From Bacteroidaceae bacterium (GTDB taxonomy: Bacteria > Bacteroidota > Bacteroidia > Bacteroidales > Bacteroidaceae), in the NCBI GenBank assembly GCA_017628845.1, contig JAGBYI010000146.1, positions 1 through 46,569 of the forward strand: a stretch of DNA of 46,569 nucleotides, written 5' to 3'. The notes below the pieces were generated by a model that worked only from the letters and a program-made list of their open reading frames with translations, made no database searches and was not told the origin of the DNA. Shown piece after piece: positions 7,932 through 15,979 of the stretch. Position 1 is the stretch's first letter, and each line of letters opens with the position of its first letter. A program made the translations under genes and the position numbers.

Positions 7932-9926
7932 ATGAAACACTATTTGTCATCAGTCATCCTGTGCATGAGTTTGCTGCTGTTGGGCTCGTGCCGGGGAGAG
8001 AAGACCGATTATGTGGCATTCCTGTACAAGTACATGCCCATGTCGGATAGCGTGGATTACTCACGTGAGTATTGGGAACGTCAGGTGGCCATGTCCGAGC
8101 GTGCACGTAAAGAGATGCCTTGGGCCAAGCTGGTGCCCGAAACAGAGTGGAAGCACTTTGTGGTTCCTGTGCGTGTAAACAATGAGTCGCTGGACGATGC
8201 CCGTACCGTGATTTATGAAGAACTGGCTCCGCGCATCATGGGCATGACCATGGAGGAAGCAGCTTTAGAGGTAAACCACTGGTGCCACGAGAAGGTTAGT
8301 TACCAACCCAGTGATGGCCGAACTTCACCTCCACTTGCTACTATGGCAAATGCTATCGGACGTTGTGGTGAGGAAAGTACATTTACCGTAGCTGCCATGC
8401 GTGCCGTAGGTATTCCTGCTCGTCAGGTATATTGTCCCAGATGGTCGCACACCGACAGTAACCACGCATGGGTGGAGGTATGGGTTGCTGATGATGATAA
8501 GGGCAACGGCCGTTGGCGCTTTATGGGCGCTTGCGAACCTGAGGCTGTCCTGGACAAGGGATGGTTCAACTGGGCAGCATCCCGTGCCATGCTGGTACAT
8601 ACACGTGTTTTCGGTGCCGACTATGACGGCAAGGAAGAGGTGCTGGGCCGTGACAAGTGCTACACCGAGATAAACTGCCTGCCCACCTATGCTCCCACCA
8701 AGAACCTGAAGGTGCAGGTTGTGGATGCCGATGGCGCTCCCATAGCTGACGCTACCGTGGACTTCCGCGTATACAATTATGCCGAGTTCTATCCTATTGC
8801 CACCCAGAAGACAGATGCAGAGGGTAAGGCAGCCTTCACAACAGGTTTTGGTGACCTGGTGGTGTGGGTAAGCACCGGCGATGCTTTCAGTGCAGTTTAC
8901 GTTCCAGCCAAGCAGGAGGAGGTGAAGATAACTCCGTCGCTCAATGCCGGCAGTGTTTGTTTTGAGGAACTCGATCTCTATGCTCCTGTTTCTGCTTTGC
9001 CAGAGCCCGACCGTAGCATTGTGGATACCGTTAGCGTGAATGGCCGTCGTCTGATGAAGGAGGACAGCATCCGTGTGGCATATCAGGAGGATGCCTTCTA
9101 TTGGGGCGAGGATGAACTCCTGCGCAAGGCACGCAGCAACTGGCAGGTTATAGAGGAGTATCTGGAACAGGCCTCGGATAGCGGATACGCAAGGAACTAT
9201 CTGAGGACGGGCCTGAGCGAGAAGGACCTGCGCGATGTTACAATGGATGTGCTGATGGATGGTGCTACGCGTGTTTCCACGGAACCTCTCAGACCCTATA
9301 TGGAGGAATTGGCAGAAATGCTGCCCTCCGCTCTGACGGCAGATGAGTGGTTGCAGTGGGTGGACGAGAACATCACTGTTGACGACGAGAGCAATCCGCA
9401 GAGGATATTCATGAGTGCCGTCTCTGTGGCAAGGCACAAGGTGACGGATTCACGTAGCCTGGAGGTATTCAAGGTGGCAGGTGCACGTGCCCTGGGTATG
9501 AATGCATGGCTGGACGCTACTGGTGCAGCATACGTGGAAGGCAGTACTCCCGAGGCACAGAATACCTCTGCCAATGGTATCCTTACGGTGAAGGCTGCAG
9601 AGGGCCTGAAGTATTTCACCGACTTTAACCTGGCTCGTCTGGTGGACGGCAGACCTCAGTCGCTGAATTTCGATGACGAGGACCAGACTCTGGGCAATCC
9701 TTTTGCCAATGGTGTGGAACTGCCCGAGGGTGCCTACCTGCTTGTTACCGGTACACGTCTGCTGGGTGGCGACGTCCTGGCTACATACCAGATTGTGCAG
9801 GTAAAGGCCGGTGAATCCGTAACAGTAAGCATTACTCCCCGTCAGAGCGAGAAGAGAGCCAACGGGGACCTGCTGAACCTGCAGGATTCCGACAAGGACG
9901 CCTCGGCAACAAGTGTGCAAGGGTAA
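7932..9926 (+). CDS. Transglutaminase-fold lipoprotein
   Basis: Exported lipoprotein (lipobox LLLLGSC, Cys20) with a transglutaminase-like cysteine-protease-fold domain at about residues 70-210. The catalytic Cys is in GRCGEES (C145) and the His in NHAWVEVW (H178); an acidic partner is expected shortly after, near WRFMGACEPE. A carboxypeptidase-regulatory-like beta domain follows (about 255-325, KVQVVDADGAPIADATVDF). The C-terminal half (330-664) is largely helical, then beta, with no motif I know. Such proteins in Bacteroidales are thought to act as periplasmic or surface peptidases or amidases; no substrate is known. It is a single gene with an A-rich leader and no terminator between it and the repeat-filled gap downstream. 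Confidence 0.85.
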   Translation: MKHYLSSVILCMSLLLLGSCRGEKTDYVAFLYKYMPMSDSVDYSREYWERQVAMSERARKEMPWAKLVPETEWKHFVVPVRVNNESLDDARTVIYEELAPRIMGMTMEEAALEVNHWCHEKVSYQPSDGRTSPPLATMANAIGRCGEESTFTVAAMRAVGIPARQVYCPRWSHTDSNHAWVEVWVADDDKGNGRWRFMGACEPEAVLDKGWFNWAASRAMLVHTRVFGADYDGKEEVLGRDKCYTEINCLPTYAPTKNLKVQVVDADGAPIADATVDFRVYNYAEFYPIATQKTDAEGKAAFTTGFGDLVVWVSTGDAFSAVYVPAKQEEVKITPSLNAGSVCFEELDLYAPVSALPEPDRSIVDTVSVNGRRLMKEDSIRVAYQEDAFYWGEDELLRKARSNWQVIEEYLEQASDSGYARNYLRTGLSEKDLRDVTMDVLMDGATRVSTEPLRPYMEELAEMLPSALTADEWLQWVDENITVDDESNPQRIFMSAVSVARHKVTDSRSLEVFKVAGARALGMNAWLDATGAAYVEGSTPEAQNTSANGILTVKAAEGLKYFTDFNLARLVDGRPQSLNFDDEDQTLGNPFANGVELPEGAYLLVTGTRLLGGDVLATYQIVQVKAGESVTVSITPRQSEKRANGDLLNLQDSDKDASATSVQG

Positions 9927-9937
9927 AGAAAACTGGA

Positions 9938-9985
9938 GGACCCTCCCCAACCCTCTCCTCTATGGGAGGGAGTGATTACAACTGA
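9938..9985 (+). repeat. Type A hairpin repeat, short copy (A1)
   Basis: GGACCCTCCCC, then a C-rich/G-rich hairpin with a TATG loop, then GGGAGGGAGT and the family tail GATTACAACTGA. It begins 12 nt after the transglutaminase-fold gene. Confidence 0.75.
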
Positions 9986-10004
9986 CAATGAGGATCGCCC
10001 ACTA

Positions 10005-10070
10005 GTAGGGACGCTGCGTGCAGCGTCCGAGAACAACAGACAAGGCGGACGCTGCACGCAGCGTCCCTAC
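10005..10070 (+). repeat. REP/BIME-like double palindrome (element D, copy 1)
   Basis: Perfect 25-bp inverted repeat (10005-10029 with 10046-10070) with a 16-nt spacer. Each arm starts with GTAG and is itself palindromic (GGACGCTGC, 2 nt, GCAGCGTCC), so it can form two hairpins or one long cruciform. GTAG plus a palindrome, in inverted pairs, is the layout of bacterial REP/BIME elements. Single-arm copies lie at 12754-12776 and 45461-45486. Confidence 0.85.
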
Positions 10071-10112
10071 AACCTAACAAACAAACAAAATCTTCATTCC
10101 ACAAACATTAAA

Positions 10113-10136
10113 CTCCCGTTCCTGGGAGGGGCTTTT
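10113..10136 (+). other. Small hairpin with T-run just before the fucosidase start
   Basis: CTCCC (10113-10117) pairs with GGGAG (10124-10128), followed by GGG and CTTTTT, only 5 nt before the ATG at 10142. It could be a terminator for upstream transcripts, an attenuator, or the trimmed end of a type A repeat, whose GGGAGGGG-CTT ends also precede other start codons in this window. Confidence 0.5.
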
Positions 10137-10141
10137 TAATC

Positions 10142-11470
10142 ATGAAAAAAACATTCCTTTCATTTCTTTTGGCTCTGGTGGCTTTCACTGGTTTGAAGGC
10201 ACAGGCAGAGTATGTTCCCACTGAGGCTAACTTGCGCTCTCGTGAGGAGTTCCGTGACATGAAACTGGGTATCTTCCTGCATTGGGGTATCTACAGTATG
10301 TTTGCACAGGGCGAATGGTACTTGCAGAATGCAGTGCCCGACCGTTATGAGTATGCCAAGGTGGCGGATGCTTTCTATCCTCACAGGTACAATGCCCGTG
10401 AGTGGGTGCGTGCCATAAAGGCGGCAGGTGCCAAGTATATCTGTTTTACTTCGCGTCATCACGATGGTTTCTCCATGTGGCACACCAAGCAGAGCAAGTA
10501 CAATATCGTGGAGGCAACACCCTACGGTAAGGACGTCTTGAAGGAACTTGCCGATGCTTGCCGTGAGGAGGGTATCCGCCTGCACCTTTATTATAGCCAT
10601 ATCGACTGGATGCGTGATGACTATCCCATGGGCCGTACAGGTGTAAATTGCGGTAAGACTCGTGACAATTCCAATTGGAAGCAGTACTATGACTTCATGA
10701 ATGCCCAGTTGACCGAACTCCTCACCGAGTATGGCGACATAGGTTCTATCTGGTTCGATGGCTGGTGGGACCATGAGGAGGATACAGTACCATTTGATTG
10801 GGAGTTGCCTGCTCAGTACGAGTTGATCCACAAGTTGCAGCCTGCCTGTCTGGTGGGCAACAATCACCATGGTGCTCCTTTTGAGGGCGAGGATATACAG
10901 ATTTTTGAACGCGACCTGCCAGGCGAGATGACCAGTGGTTTTGCCAAGCATGCAGCCAAGGTGAGCCGTCTGCCTCTGGAGACTTGCCAGACCATGAACG
11001 GCATGTGGGGGTATAAGGTTACAGACAACAACTACAAGACCGCTGCCGATATTATCCGTCTGCTTATCAATACCTCTGGCAAGGGTGCCAACCTGCTCAT
11101 GAACATCGGTCCCCAGCCCAACGGCGAACTGCCTGCTGTGGCTTTGGAGCGCTTGAAGGAACTGGGCGAATGGACTTCAGTCTACGGTGAGACTATTTAC
11201 GGCACAGATGCCGGCGACATCAAACCTCAGAAGTGGGGCGTGAGCACACAGAAGGACGACAAGCTTTATCTGCACATCACTGCTCTTGACCAGATCGAGA
11301 AGGACGAGAGCGGTCAGCGTGTACTGCACCTGCCCTTGAAGCGCAAGGTGAAGTCTGTTACCGAGTTCATCGGTGGTGCTAAGGTTAAGTTCAACAAGGG
11401 CAAGGAGCGCATCAGCATTACCCTGCCCGAGAAGGTGGACGTGGTGGATTATGTGCTGGTGGTGAAGTAA
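10142..11470 (+). CDS. Alpha-L-fucosidase, glycoside hydrolase family 29
   Basis: Secreted GH29 retaining fucosidase, releasing terminal L-fucose from host-type glycans. A cleavable signal peptide is visible (MKKTFLSFLLALVAFTGLKAQA). The catalytic (beta/alpha)8 domain has GIFLHWGIYS (about 40-49), FTSRHHDGFSMW with the HHDGF substrate-binding motif, and the nucleophile in SIWFDGWW (Asp206). A short C-terminal beta-sandwich with GETIYGT and DVVDYVLVVK ends the protein. At 442 residues it is a standard one-domain GH29. The acid/base residue is not conserved enough to place by eye. Start chosen at the first ATG giving an intact signal peptide. The GH20 gene 1.3 kb downstream suggests joint action on mucin or N-glycan ends. 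Confidence 0.95.
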   Translation: MKKTFLSFLLALVAFTGLKAQAEYVPTEANLRSREEFRDMKLGIFLHWGIYSMFAQGEWYLQNAVPDRYEYAKVADAFYPHRYNAREWVRAIKAAGAKYICFTSRHHDGFSMWHTKQSKYNIVEATPYGKDVLKELADACREEGIRLHLYYSHIDWMRDDYPMGRTGVNCGKTRDNSNWKQYYDFMNAQLTELLTEYGDIGSIWFDGWWDHEEDTVPFDWELPAQYELIHKLQPACLVGNNHHGAPFEGEDIQIFERDLPGEMTSGFAKHAAKVSRLPLETCQTMNGMWGYKVTDNNYKTAADIIRLLINTSGKGANLLMNIGPQPNGELPAVALERLKELGEWTSVYGETIYGTDAGDIKPQKWGVSTQKDDKLYLHITALDQIEKDESGQRVLHLPLKRKVKSVTEFIGGAKVKFNKGKERISITLPEKVDVVDYVLVVK

Positions 11471-11588
11471 AACGAAGACGAGGACGAGAACTAAGACGAG
11501 GGCTATCCACCCCCTCCGCTTTAATGAACGGAAAACGGACTTGCTTTAGCTTGATGAGCGAAGGCGAATAAAAGTGAAAACGGAAAAC

Positions 11589-11789
11589 TATCCACCCCTC
11601 CCCCTTTGGGACCTCCCCTGTCTCAGGGGAGGAAAGTTAATGGCGAACGCTATCACCCACTTTCTCCCCCTGAGACAGGCGGGCGAAGAGAGCCTTTAGA
11701 AGAATGACTGGATGTCATTTTGTGCTCGCTGAGGGTCGCAATCACCATTGCGACGTGCGGACAACCCCCGCAGGGGGAGGGGGTGGATA
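11589..11789 (+). repeat. Type B repeat with nested F element (B1)
   Basis: A 201-bp unit bounded by near-perfect terminal inverted repeats, TATCCACCCCTCCCCCT at the left and AGGGGGAGGGGGTGGATA at the right. Inside is a CCCTGTCTCAGGGG hairpin and its inverted partner CCCTGAGACAGG, then an F element (11678-11757). The gap 11471-11832 also holds a partial B start (TATCCACCCCCTCC near 11506). No gene or promoter could be identified there. Confidence 0.75.
11678..11757 (-). repeat. Structured repeat element F, copy 1
   Basis: An 80-nt unit aligning end to end with 12621-12700 and 32126-32205. Hairpin 1 (minus strand) pairs 11747-11754 with 11735-11742 (GTCGCAAT/ATTGCGAC). Hairpin 2 pairs 11703-11708 with 11714-11719 (AATGAC/GTCATT). 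The stems differ between copies but stay complementary. Confidence 0.75.
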
Positions 11790-11832
11790 AAACGCTCACC
11801 GCTCATCCGCTCACCGTTAAATATTAAAGACT

Positions 11833-12504
11833 ATGAAGATAGAAGTTTGCTGTCCCGACCTTGCCAGCGTAAAGCGTGCCATAGAGGGTGGGGCAGACCG
11901 TATAGAATTGTGTACCGCTCTTGAACTGGACGGTCTGACTCCCACGAGGGAGGAGATACGACAGGCCGTGTCCATGTGTCATGTCGCCGGTGTGGTGGTG
12001 CATGTGCTCATCCGTTCGCGTGAGGGCAACTTTGTTTACAACGAGGCAGAGGCTGAGCAGATGTCTGCCGAGATAGTGATGGCTCTGGAAGAGGGCGCTG
12101 ACGGTATTGTCATAGGTGCCCTTACCAAGGATGGCGACCTGGATGTGCCTATGTGCTCCAAATGGATAGCCGTTGCCAAGGAGTATGTTGCTACCCAGGT
12201 TGACAGCCGTCCGCTGGGTATTACCTTCCACCGTGCTTTTGACGTCTGTCGCAATCCCATACAGGCATTGGAGGAGATTATTGCCATGGGATGCAACCGC
12301 CTGCTCACTTCCGGGCAAGAACCTTCTGCCGTCAAGGGAATCCCAATGCTGAAGAAACTTGTAGAGGCATCTGCTGGCAGACTATGCATCCTGGCTGGTG
12401 CTGGAGTAAGTGCGGAGAACTACATGCAGATTGTAGCAGAGGCAGGAGTAACAGAAGTGCACGGGTCATTTAAGGGAGGGATACCAAGGAACGAGGAACG
12501 TTGA
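11833..12504 (+). CDS. cutC: CutC family protein
   Basis: A (beta/alpha)8-barrel protein of the CutC family. It is historically called copper homeostasis protein, but the biochemical role is unsettled. The family N-terminus is intact (IEVCCPDLASVKRAIEGGADRIELC), followed by GLTPTREEIRQAV, FHRAFDV, the LTSGQEPSA loop and the glycine-rich LAGAGVSAENY near the C-terminus. The 223 residues are slightly short, with the tail ending GGIPRNEER. It lies between the GH29 and GH20 genes on the same strand, but repeat-filled gaps of over 300 nt on both sides argue against a tight operon. Confidence 0.9.
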   Translation: MKIEVCCPDLASVKRAIEGGADRIELCTALELDGLTPTREEIRQAVSMCHVAGVVVHVLIRSREGNFVYNEAEAEQMSAEIVMALEEGADGIVIGALTKDGDLDVPMCSKWIAVAKEYVATQVDSRPLGITFHRAFDVCRNPIQALEEIIAMGCNRLLTSGQEPSAVKGIPMLKKLVEASAGRLCILAGAGVSAENYMQIVAEAGVTEVHGSFKGGIPRNEER

Positions 12505-12510
12505 AGGGAA

Positions 12511-12557
12511 GGACTCTCCCCCAACCCCTCTACAAGAGAGGGGAGTGGTTACAAACT
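12511..12557 (+). repeat. Type A hairpin repeat, short copy (A2)
   Basis: GGACTCTCCCCCAACCCC, then a hairpin with a TACAAGAG loop, then GGGGAGTGGTTACAAAC. It starts 6 nt after the cutC stop. The 12505-12807 gap holds A2, an F element and a D palindrome, and little unassigned sequence. Confidence 0.7.
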
Positions 12558-12620
12558 TAGGGAGATTAGCGGTGAGAGATTTTATCCATACCCTCCGCGC
12601 TTAGGGCTCCCTCCGAGTCC

Positions 12621-12700
12621 AGCGTCGCACTGGGTAGTGCTCCCCTCATGAGGCACAAAATGACATTGAGTCATTTCTCTCAAGACCTCATTCGCCCCCT
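12621..12700 (+). repeat. Structured repeat element F, copy 2
   Basis: Hairpin 1 pairs GCACT (12627-12631) with AGTGC (12636-12640). A CCTCATGAGG palindrome lies at 12644-12653. Hairpin 2 pairs AAATGAC (12658-12664) with GTCATTT (12670-12676). The 3' flank is CTCAAGACCTCATTCGCCC. Relative to copies 1 and 3 both stems carry paired changes. Confidence 0.75.
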
Positions 12701-12753
12701 CAGAGGGACAGTTGAGAGGTTGGGCTATTAAACCAAAAAACTCTTGCCGACTT

Positions 12754-12776
12754 GTAGGGACGCTGCTCAGCGTCCG
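12754..12776 (+). repeat. REP-like single palindrome (element D, copy 2)
   Basis: GTAG followed by GGACGCTGC, TC, then AGCGTCC. It matches one arm of the double palindrome at 10005-10070 with a short central deletion. It lies 32 nt before the GH20 start codon and may form part of its leader. Confidence 0.75.
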
Positions 12777-12807
12777 AAAGAGAACTAACGATAAAAGACA
12801 TTTATTT

Positions 12808-14469
12808 ATGAAGAAAATAATCCTTTCAATATTTGTTCTTGCTCTGTGTATCTTTTCATGCACACAGGCCGACAAGAAAGGGACGCGCCAGATGGAGTGG
12901 CGTGGACTGATGATTGACGTTAGCCGTCATTTCTATCCCATGGATGTGCTGAAGCGCCAGATTGACCTTATGGGCAACTACGGCCTTAATGTCCTGCACC
13001 TGCATCTTACCGATGCTGCCGGCTGGCGTCTGGAGATAAAGAAGTATCCTCGTCTAACCGACCTCGGTGCATGGCGCACACACCAGACATGGAAAGAATG
13101 GTGGGCACAACGTCCTCGTGCTACTGAGGAGACCAAGGGCAATGAGTGGTTTGCTCCTGCTTTCTCTGATGCACAGAACGGTTTCGGTGGTTTCTACACC
13201 CAGGACGAGATGCGTGAACTTGTTGCCTATGCACAGGAACGTGGCATCACCATCGTACCCGAGATAGAGTTCCCTGCCCATAGCGAGGAGGTGGTGGCTG
13301 CCTATCCTTGGGTAGGTTATAATCATGCTGAACTGGACATGAGCAAGGACAGCACCTATATGTTCATGGCAGATGTGCTTGCCGAGGTGGCGGACATCTT
13401 CCCCTCTCCCTATATTCATGTGGGTGGTGACGAGTCTGCTACACAGAAGGGACTCCAGCCAGAGGCTATGCGCCGTATCCAGAAGATAGTGGAGGGACTG
13501 GGACGCCGCATGATTGTGTGGGATGAGGGACTGACCGACAATCCTGCCGACAGCGCACAGATAATAATGGTATGGCGCAACCCCGATACTGTTACCGAGG
13601 CTATCCGTCTTGGTCATGATGTGATAATGTGTCCCAGCAACTGGTGCTATCTGGACAGTTATCAGGACCGTCCCATGGGACAGCCCGAGGCTATGGGTGG
13701 TTACCGTCCCTTGTCGCACATCTATGAGATGCCTCTTGACAGCGCACTTTGCGCAGAGAAGACCTCAACCGGTCGCCTGCTTGGTATCCAGGCATGTATC
13801 TTTACAGAATATGTGCCCACACCAGAGAACCTTGAGTACCAGATATGGCCTCGTGCCTTGGCCATTGCTGAGCGTGGCTTGGGACGCACACGTACCTATG
13901 AGGAGTTCCATCAGTGGGCGGTAGGTGTGGCAGATAGCATGCGTCAGGCAGGTGTCAATGCATTTGACCTCGCCAACGAGTACGGTCAGCGCCGCGAATC
14001 ACTCCAGCCAGTAGAGCATCTGGCCCGTGGAGCAAAGGTGACATACAACAATCCCTACAACTCTTTCTACAAGGCAGGTGGCGACTCCACCCTCACAGAT
14101 GGCGTATGCGGCACTTGGAACAACAACGACCAGAACTGGCAGGGCTTCATCCGCGATATTGATCTGGTGGTGGACCTTGGTGAGGAGAGCGAACTGTCTT
14201 CTGTGGAACTTTCCTTCCTGCAGATTCTCGGTCCTGAGATATATCTGCCTGCCGAGGTAAGTGTCTCTCCCATGCCGAATGCCGATGTAGCCGAGGCTTC
14301 TGAGACGTTTACCGTGCTCATGGACGCAACTCTTGCAGATGTACCCTTCGTTGTCCAGCCATATACGGTCAACTTTGACTCTGTGAAGAAGACACGCTAC
14401 CTTCATATCACCGCCAAGCGTACTCTACGTCGTGGATGGCTGTTCCTGGATGAGGTGGTTGTAAAGTGA
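12808..14469 (+). CDS. Beta-N-acetylhexosaminidase lipoprotein, glycoside hydrolase family 20
   Basis: Lipid-anchored GH20 exo-enzyme removing terminal GlcNAc or GalNAc by substrate-assisted catalysis. The ATG at 12808 is chosen because it gives an intact lipoprotein signal (MKKIILSIFVLALCIFSC, Cys18); the longer in-frame start at 12712 would bury it behind non-conserved residues. The catalytic barrel begins RGLMIDVSRHFYP, with LHLHLTDAAGWR and EIEFPAHSEE, and the Asp-Glu pair in HVGGDES (D208-E209). The C-terminal 130 residues (HLARGAKVTYNN...FLDEVVVK) form a discoidin/F5-8-type carbohydrate-binding beta-sandwich. About 553 residues. It is compact, having no recognisable GH20b N-terminal domain. 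It complements the GH29 fucosidase upstream. A bidirectional terminator follows. Confidence 0.93.
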   Translation: MKKIILSIFVLALCIFSCTQADKKGTRQMEWRGLMIDVSRHFYPMDVLKRQIDLMGNYGLNVLHLHLTDAAGWRLEIKKYPRLTDLGAWRTHQTWKEWWAQRPRATEETKGNEWFAPAFSDAQNGFGGFYTQDEMRELVAYAQERGITIVPEIEFPAHSEEVVAAYPWVGYNHAELDMSKDSTYMFMADVLAEVADIFPSPYIHVGGDESATQKGLQPEAMRRIQKIVEGLGRRMIVWDEGLTDNPADSAQIIMVWRNPDTVTEAIRLGHDVIMCPSNWCYLDSYQDRPMGQPEAMGGYRPLSHIYEMPLDSALCAEKTSTGRLLGIQACIFTEYVPTPENLEYQIWPRALAIAERGLGRTRTYEEFHQWAVGVADSMRQAGVNAFDLANEYGQRRESLQPVEHLARGAKVTYNNPYNSFYKAGGDSTLTDGVCGTWNNNDQNWQGFIRDIDLVVDLGEESELSSVELSFLQILGPEIYLPAEVSVSPMPNADVAEASETFTVLMDATLADVPFVVQPYTVNFDSVKKTRYLHITAKRTLRRGWLFLDEVVVK

Positions 14470-14557
14470 GACGGCAGATAGGGTCGTAGCAATGGTTCAT
14501 TAGGTTCTTAGGCACTAATGTTATCATGGTCGCGCTAATGACCGATTGTAGATAAAA

Positions 14558-14605
14558 GAAGAATCCATTTCCTTGCCCTCGGGGAGCAAAGGAAATGGAT
14601 TCTTC
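14558..14605. terminator. Bidirectional terminator between GH20 and the decarboxylase operon
   Basis: Perfect 17-bp stem (14558-14574 with 14589-14605) with a 14-nt loop, A-rich upstream and T-rich downstream. It serves the two convergent units. Confidence 0.9.
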
Positions 14606-14651
14606 ATATTATTTGTGGTTTCTCTGTGGTTAATCCCAAAGCGATTTGGCC

Positions 14652-15962
14652 TTAACCCAGGAAGCTGAGCAGAATACCTGCTGCAACTGCAGAGCCGATA
14701 ACACCAGCCACGTTGGGACCCATGGCGTGCATCAGGAGGAAGTTGCGACGGTCCTCCTTCTGACCTTCCTGCTGAGAAACGCGGGCTGCCATAGGTACGG
14801 CGCTAACACCGGCAGAACCGATGAGGGGGTTAATCTTAGAACCCTCCTTGAGGAACAGGTTCATGAACTTGGCCATTAGCACACCAGAGGCAGAACCAAC
14901 ACCGAAGGCAACGATACCTACGCAGAGGATGCTGATGGTCTGGATGTTCAGGAAGGAAGAGGCTGTGGCTGTTGCACCAACGGTGATGCCGAGGAAGATG
15001 ACCACAATGTTGTTCAACTCGTTCTGGGCGGTCTTGCTCAGACGGTCTACCATGCCACATTCCTTCATCAGGTTACCGAGCATTAGGCAGCCGATAAGAG
15101 TACCTGCACTGGGCACAATCAGACTTACGATAACGGTAACTACGATGGGGAAGATGATTTTTTCCTTCTTGCTGACGGTACGCAGCTGGGACATGCGGAT
15201 AAGGCGTTCCTTCTTGCTGGTCAGAGCCTTCATGATGGGGGGCTGGATAACGGGTACCAGAGCCATGTAACTGTATGCCGCAACGGCGATGGGACCGAGC
15301 AGTTCGGGTGCCAGTTTGGAGGTAAGGAAGATGGCCGTGGGACCGTCAGCACCACCGATGATACCGATAGACGCGGCCTGCTCGGGTGTGAAGCTGAAAG
15401 GAATGACATCTGTGAAGGGAATGGTAAAGTCCCACTGGGTAACAATGAATGTGGCAAAGATACCAATCTGTGCCGCAGCACCCAGAAGAAGGCTCTTGGG
15501 GTTGGCAATCAGAGGACCGAAGTCGGTCATGGCGCCCACACCCAGGAAAATGAGACAGGGATATACACCTGCCTTCACACCAATGTACAGCACGTCCAGC
15601 AAACCGCCGTTGGCCATGATGTAGCCGTAGCTGTGGTAATGGGGGCTCTCGGGATTCAGGAACTCGTTGTTCCACATCTCAGAATGGAAAAGGCCTGCGC
15701 CAGGCAGGTTGGCCAGAATCATGCCGAAGGCGATGGGAAGGAGCAGGAGCGGTTCAAAACCTTTCTTGATGGCCAGATACAGGAGAACGCATCCGATGCT
15801 TATCATTACAAGGTTCTTCCATCCGTCACCCTGGAAGAAGGAGACAAAACCCATCTCGTTGACGAAATCGTTCATGCCTTCCTCCATATTGAATGCCATG
15901 GCCGGTGTTGCCACAAGCAGCATGATGACCAATAGGGGGAGATACTTGATATAGTTCTTCAT
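14652..15962 (-). CDS. mmdB: Na+-pumping decarboxylase beta subunit (membrane channel)
   Basis: Integral membrane subunit that decarboxylates carboxybiotin and couples this to Na+ export, completing the methylmalonyl-CoA (or oxaloacetate) decarboxylase. It has 436 residues with a hydrophobic N-terminal leader (MKNYIKYLPLLVIMLLVATPAMA) and about ten further membrane segments. Hallmark regions are visible: GGADGPTAIFLTSKLAPELLG (the Na+/catalytic Asp region), YMALVPVIQPPIMKALTSKKER, PSAGTLIGCLMLGNL, and the C-terminal NPLIGSAGVSAVPMAARVS. It is the last gene of a four-gene minus-strand operon, 17 nt after the biotin carrier. The symbol follows the methylmalonyl-CoA assignment of the operon; gcdB/oadB homologues are very similar. 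Confidence 0.93.
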   Translation of the reverse strand: MKNYIKYLPLLVIMLLVATPAMAFNMEEGMNDFVNEMGFVSFFQGDGWKNLVMISIGCVLLYLAIKKGFEPLLLLPIAFGMILANLPGAGLFHSEMWNNEFLNPESPHYHSYGYIMANGGLLDVLYIGVKAGVYPCLIFLGVGAMTDFGPLIANPKSLLLGAAAQIGIFATFIVTQWDFTIPFTDVIPFSFTPEQAASIGIIGGADGPTAIFLTSKLAPELLGPIAVAAYSYMALVPVIQPPIMKALTSKKERLIRMSQLRTVSKKEKIIFPIVVTVIVSLIVPSAGTLIGCLMLGNLMKECGMVDRLSKTAQNELNNIVVIFLGITVGATATASSFLNIQTISILCVGIVAFGVGSASGVLMAKFMNLFLKEGSKINPLIGSAGVSAVPMAARVSQQEGQKEDRRNFLLMHAMGPNVAGVIGSAVAAGILLSFLG

Positions 15963-15979
15963 AATGAAATGGTTCCCTG

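Noticed and set aside
9938-10070. Insertion sequence remnants
   Set aside because: Inverted repeats are present but there is no transposase fragment or target duplication; the repeats fit REP-like elements better.
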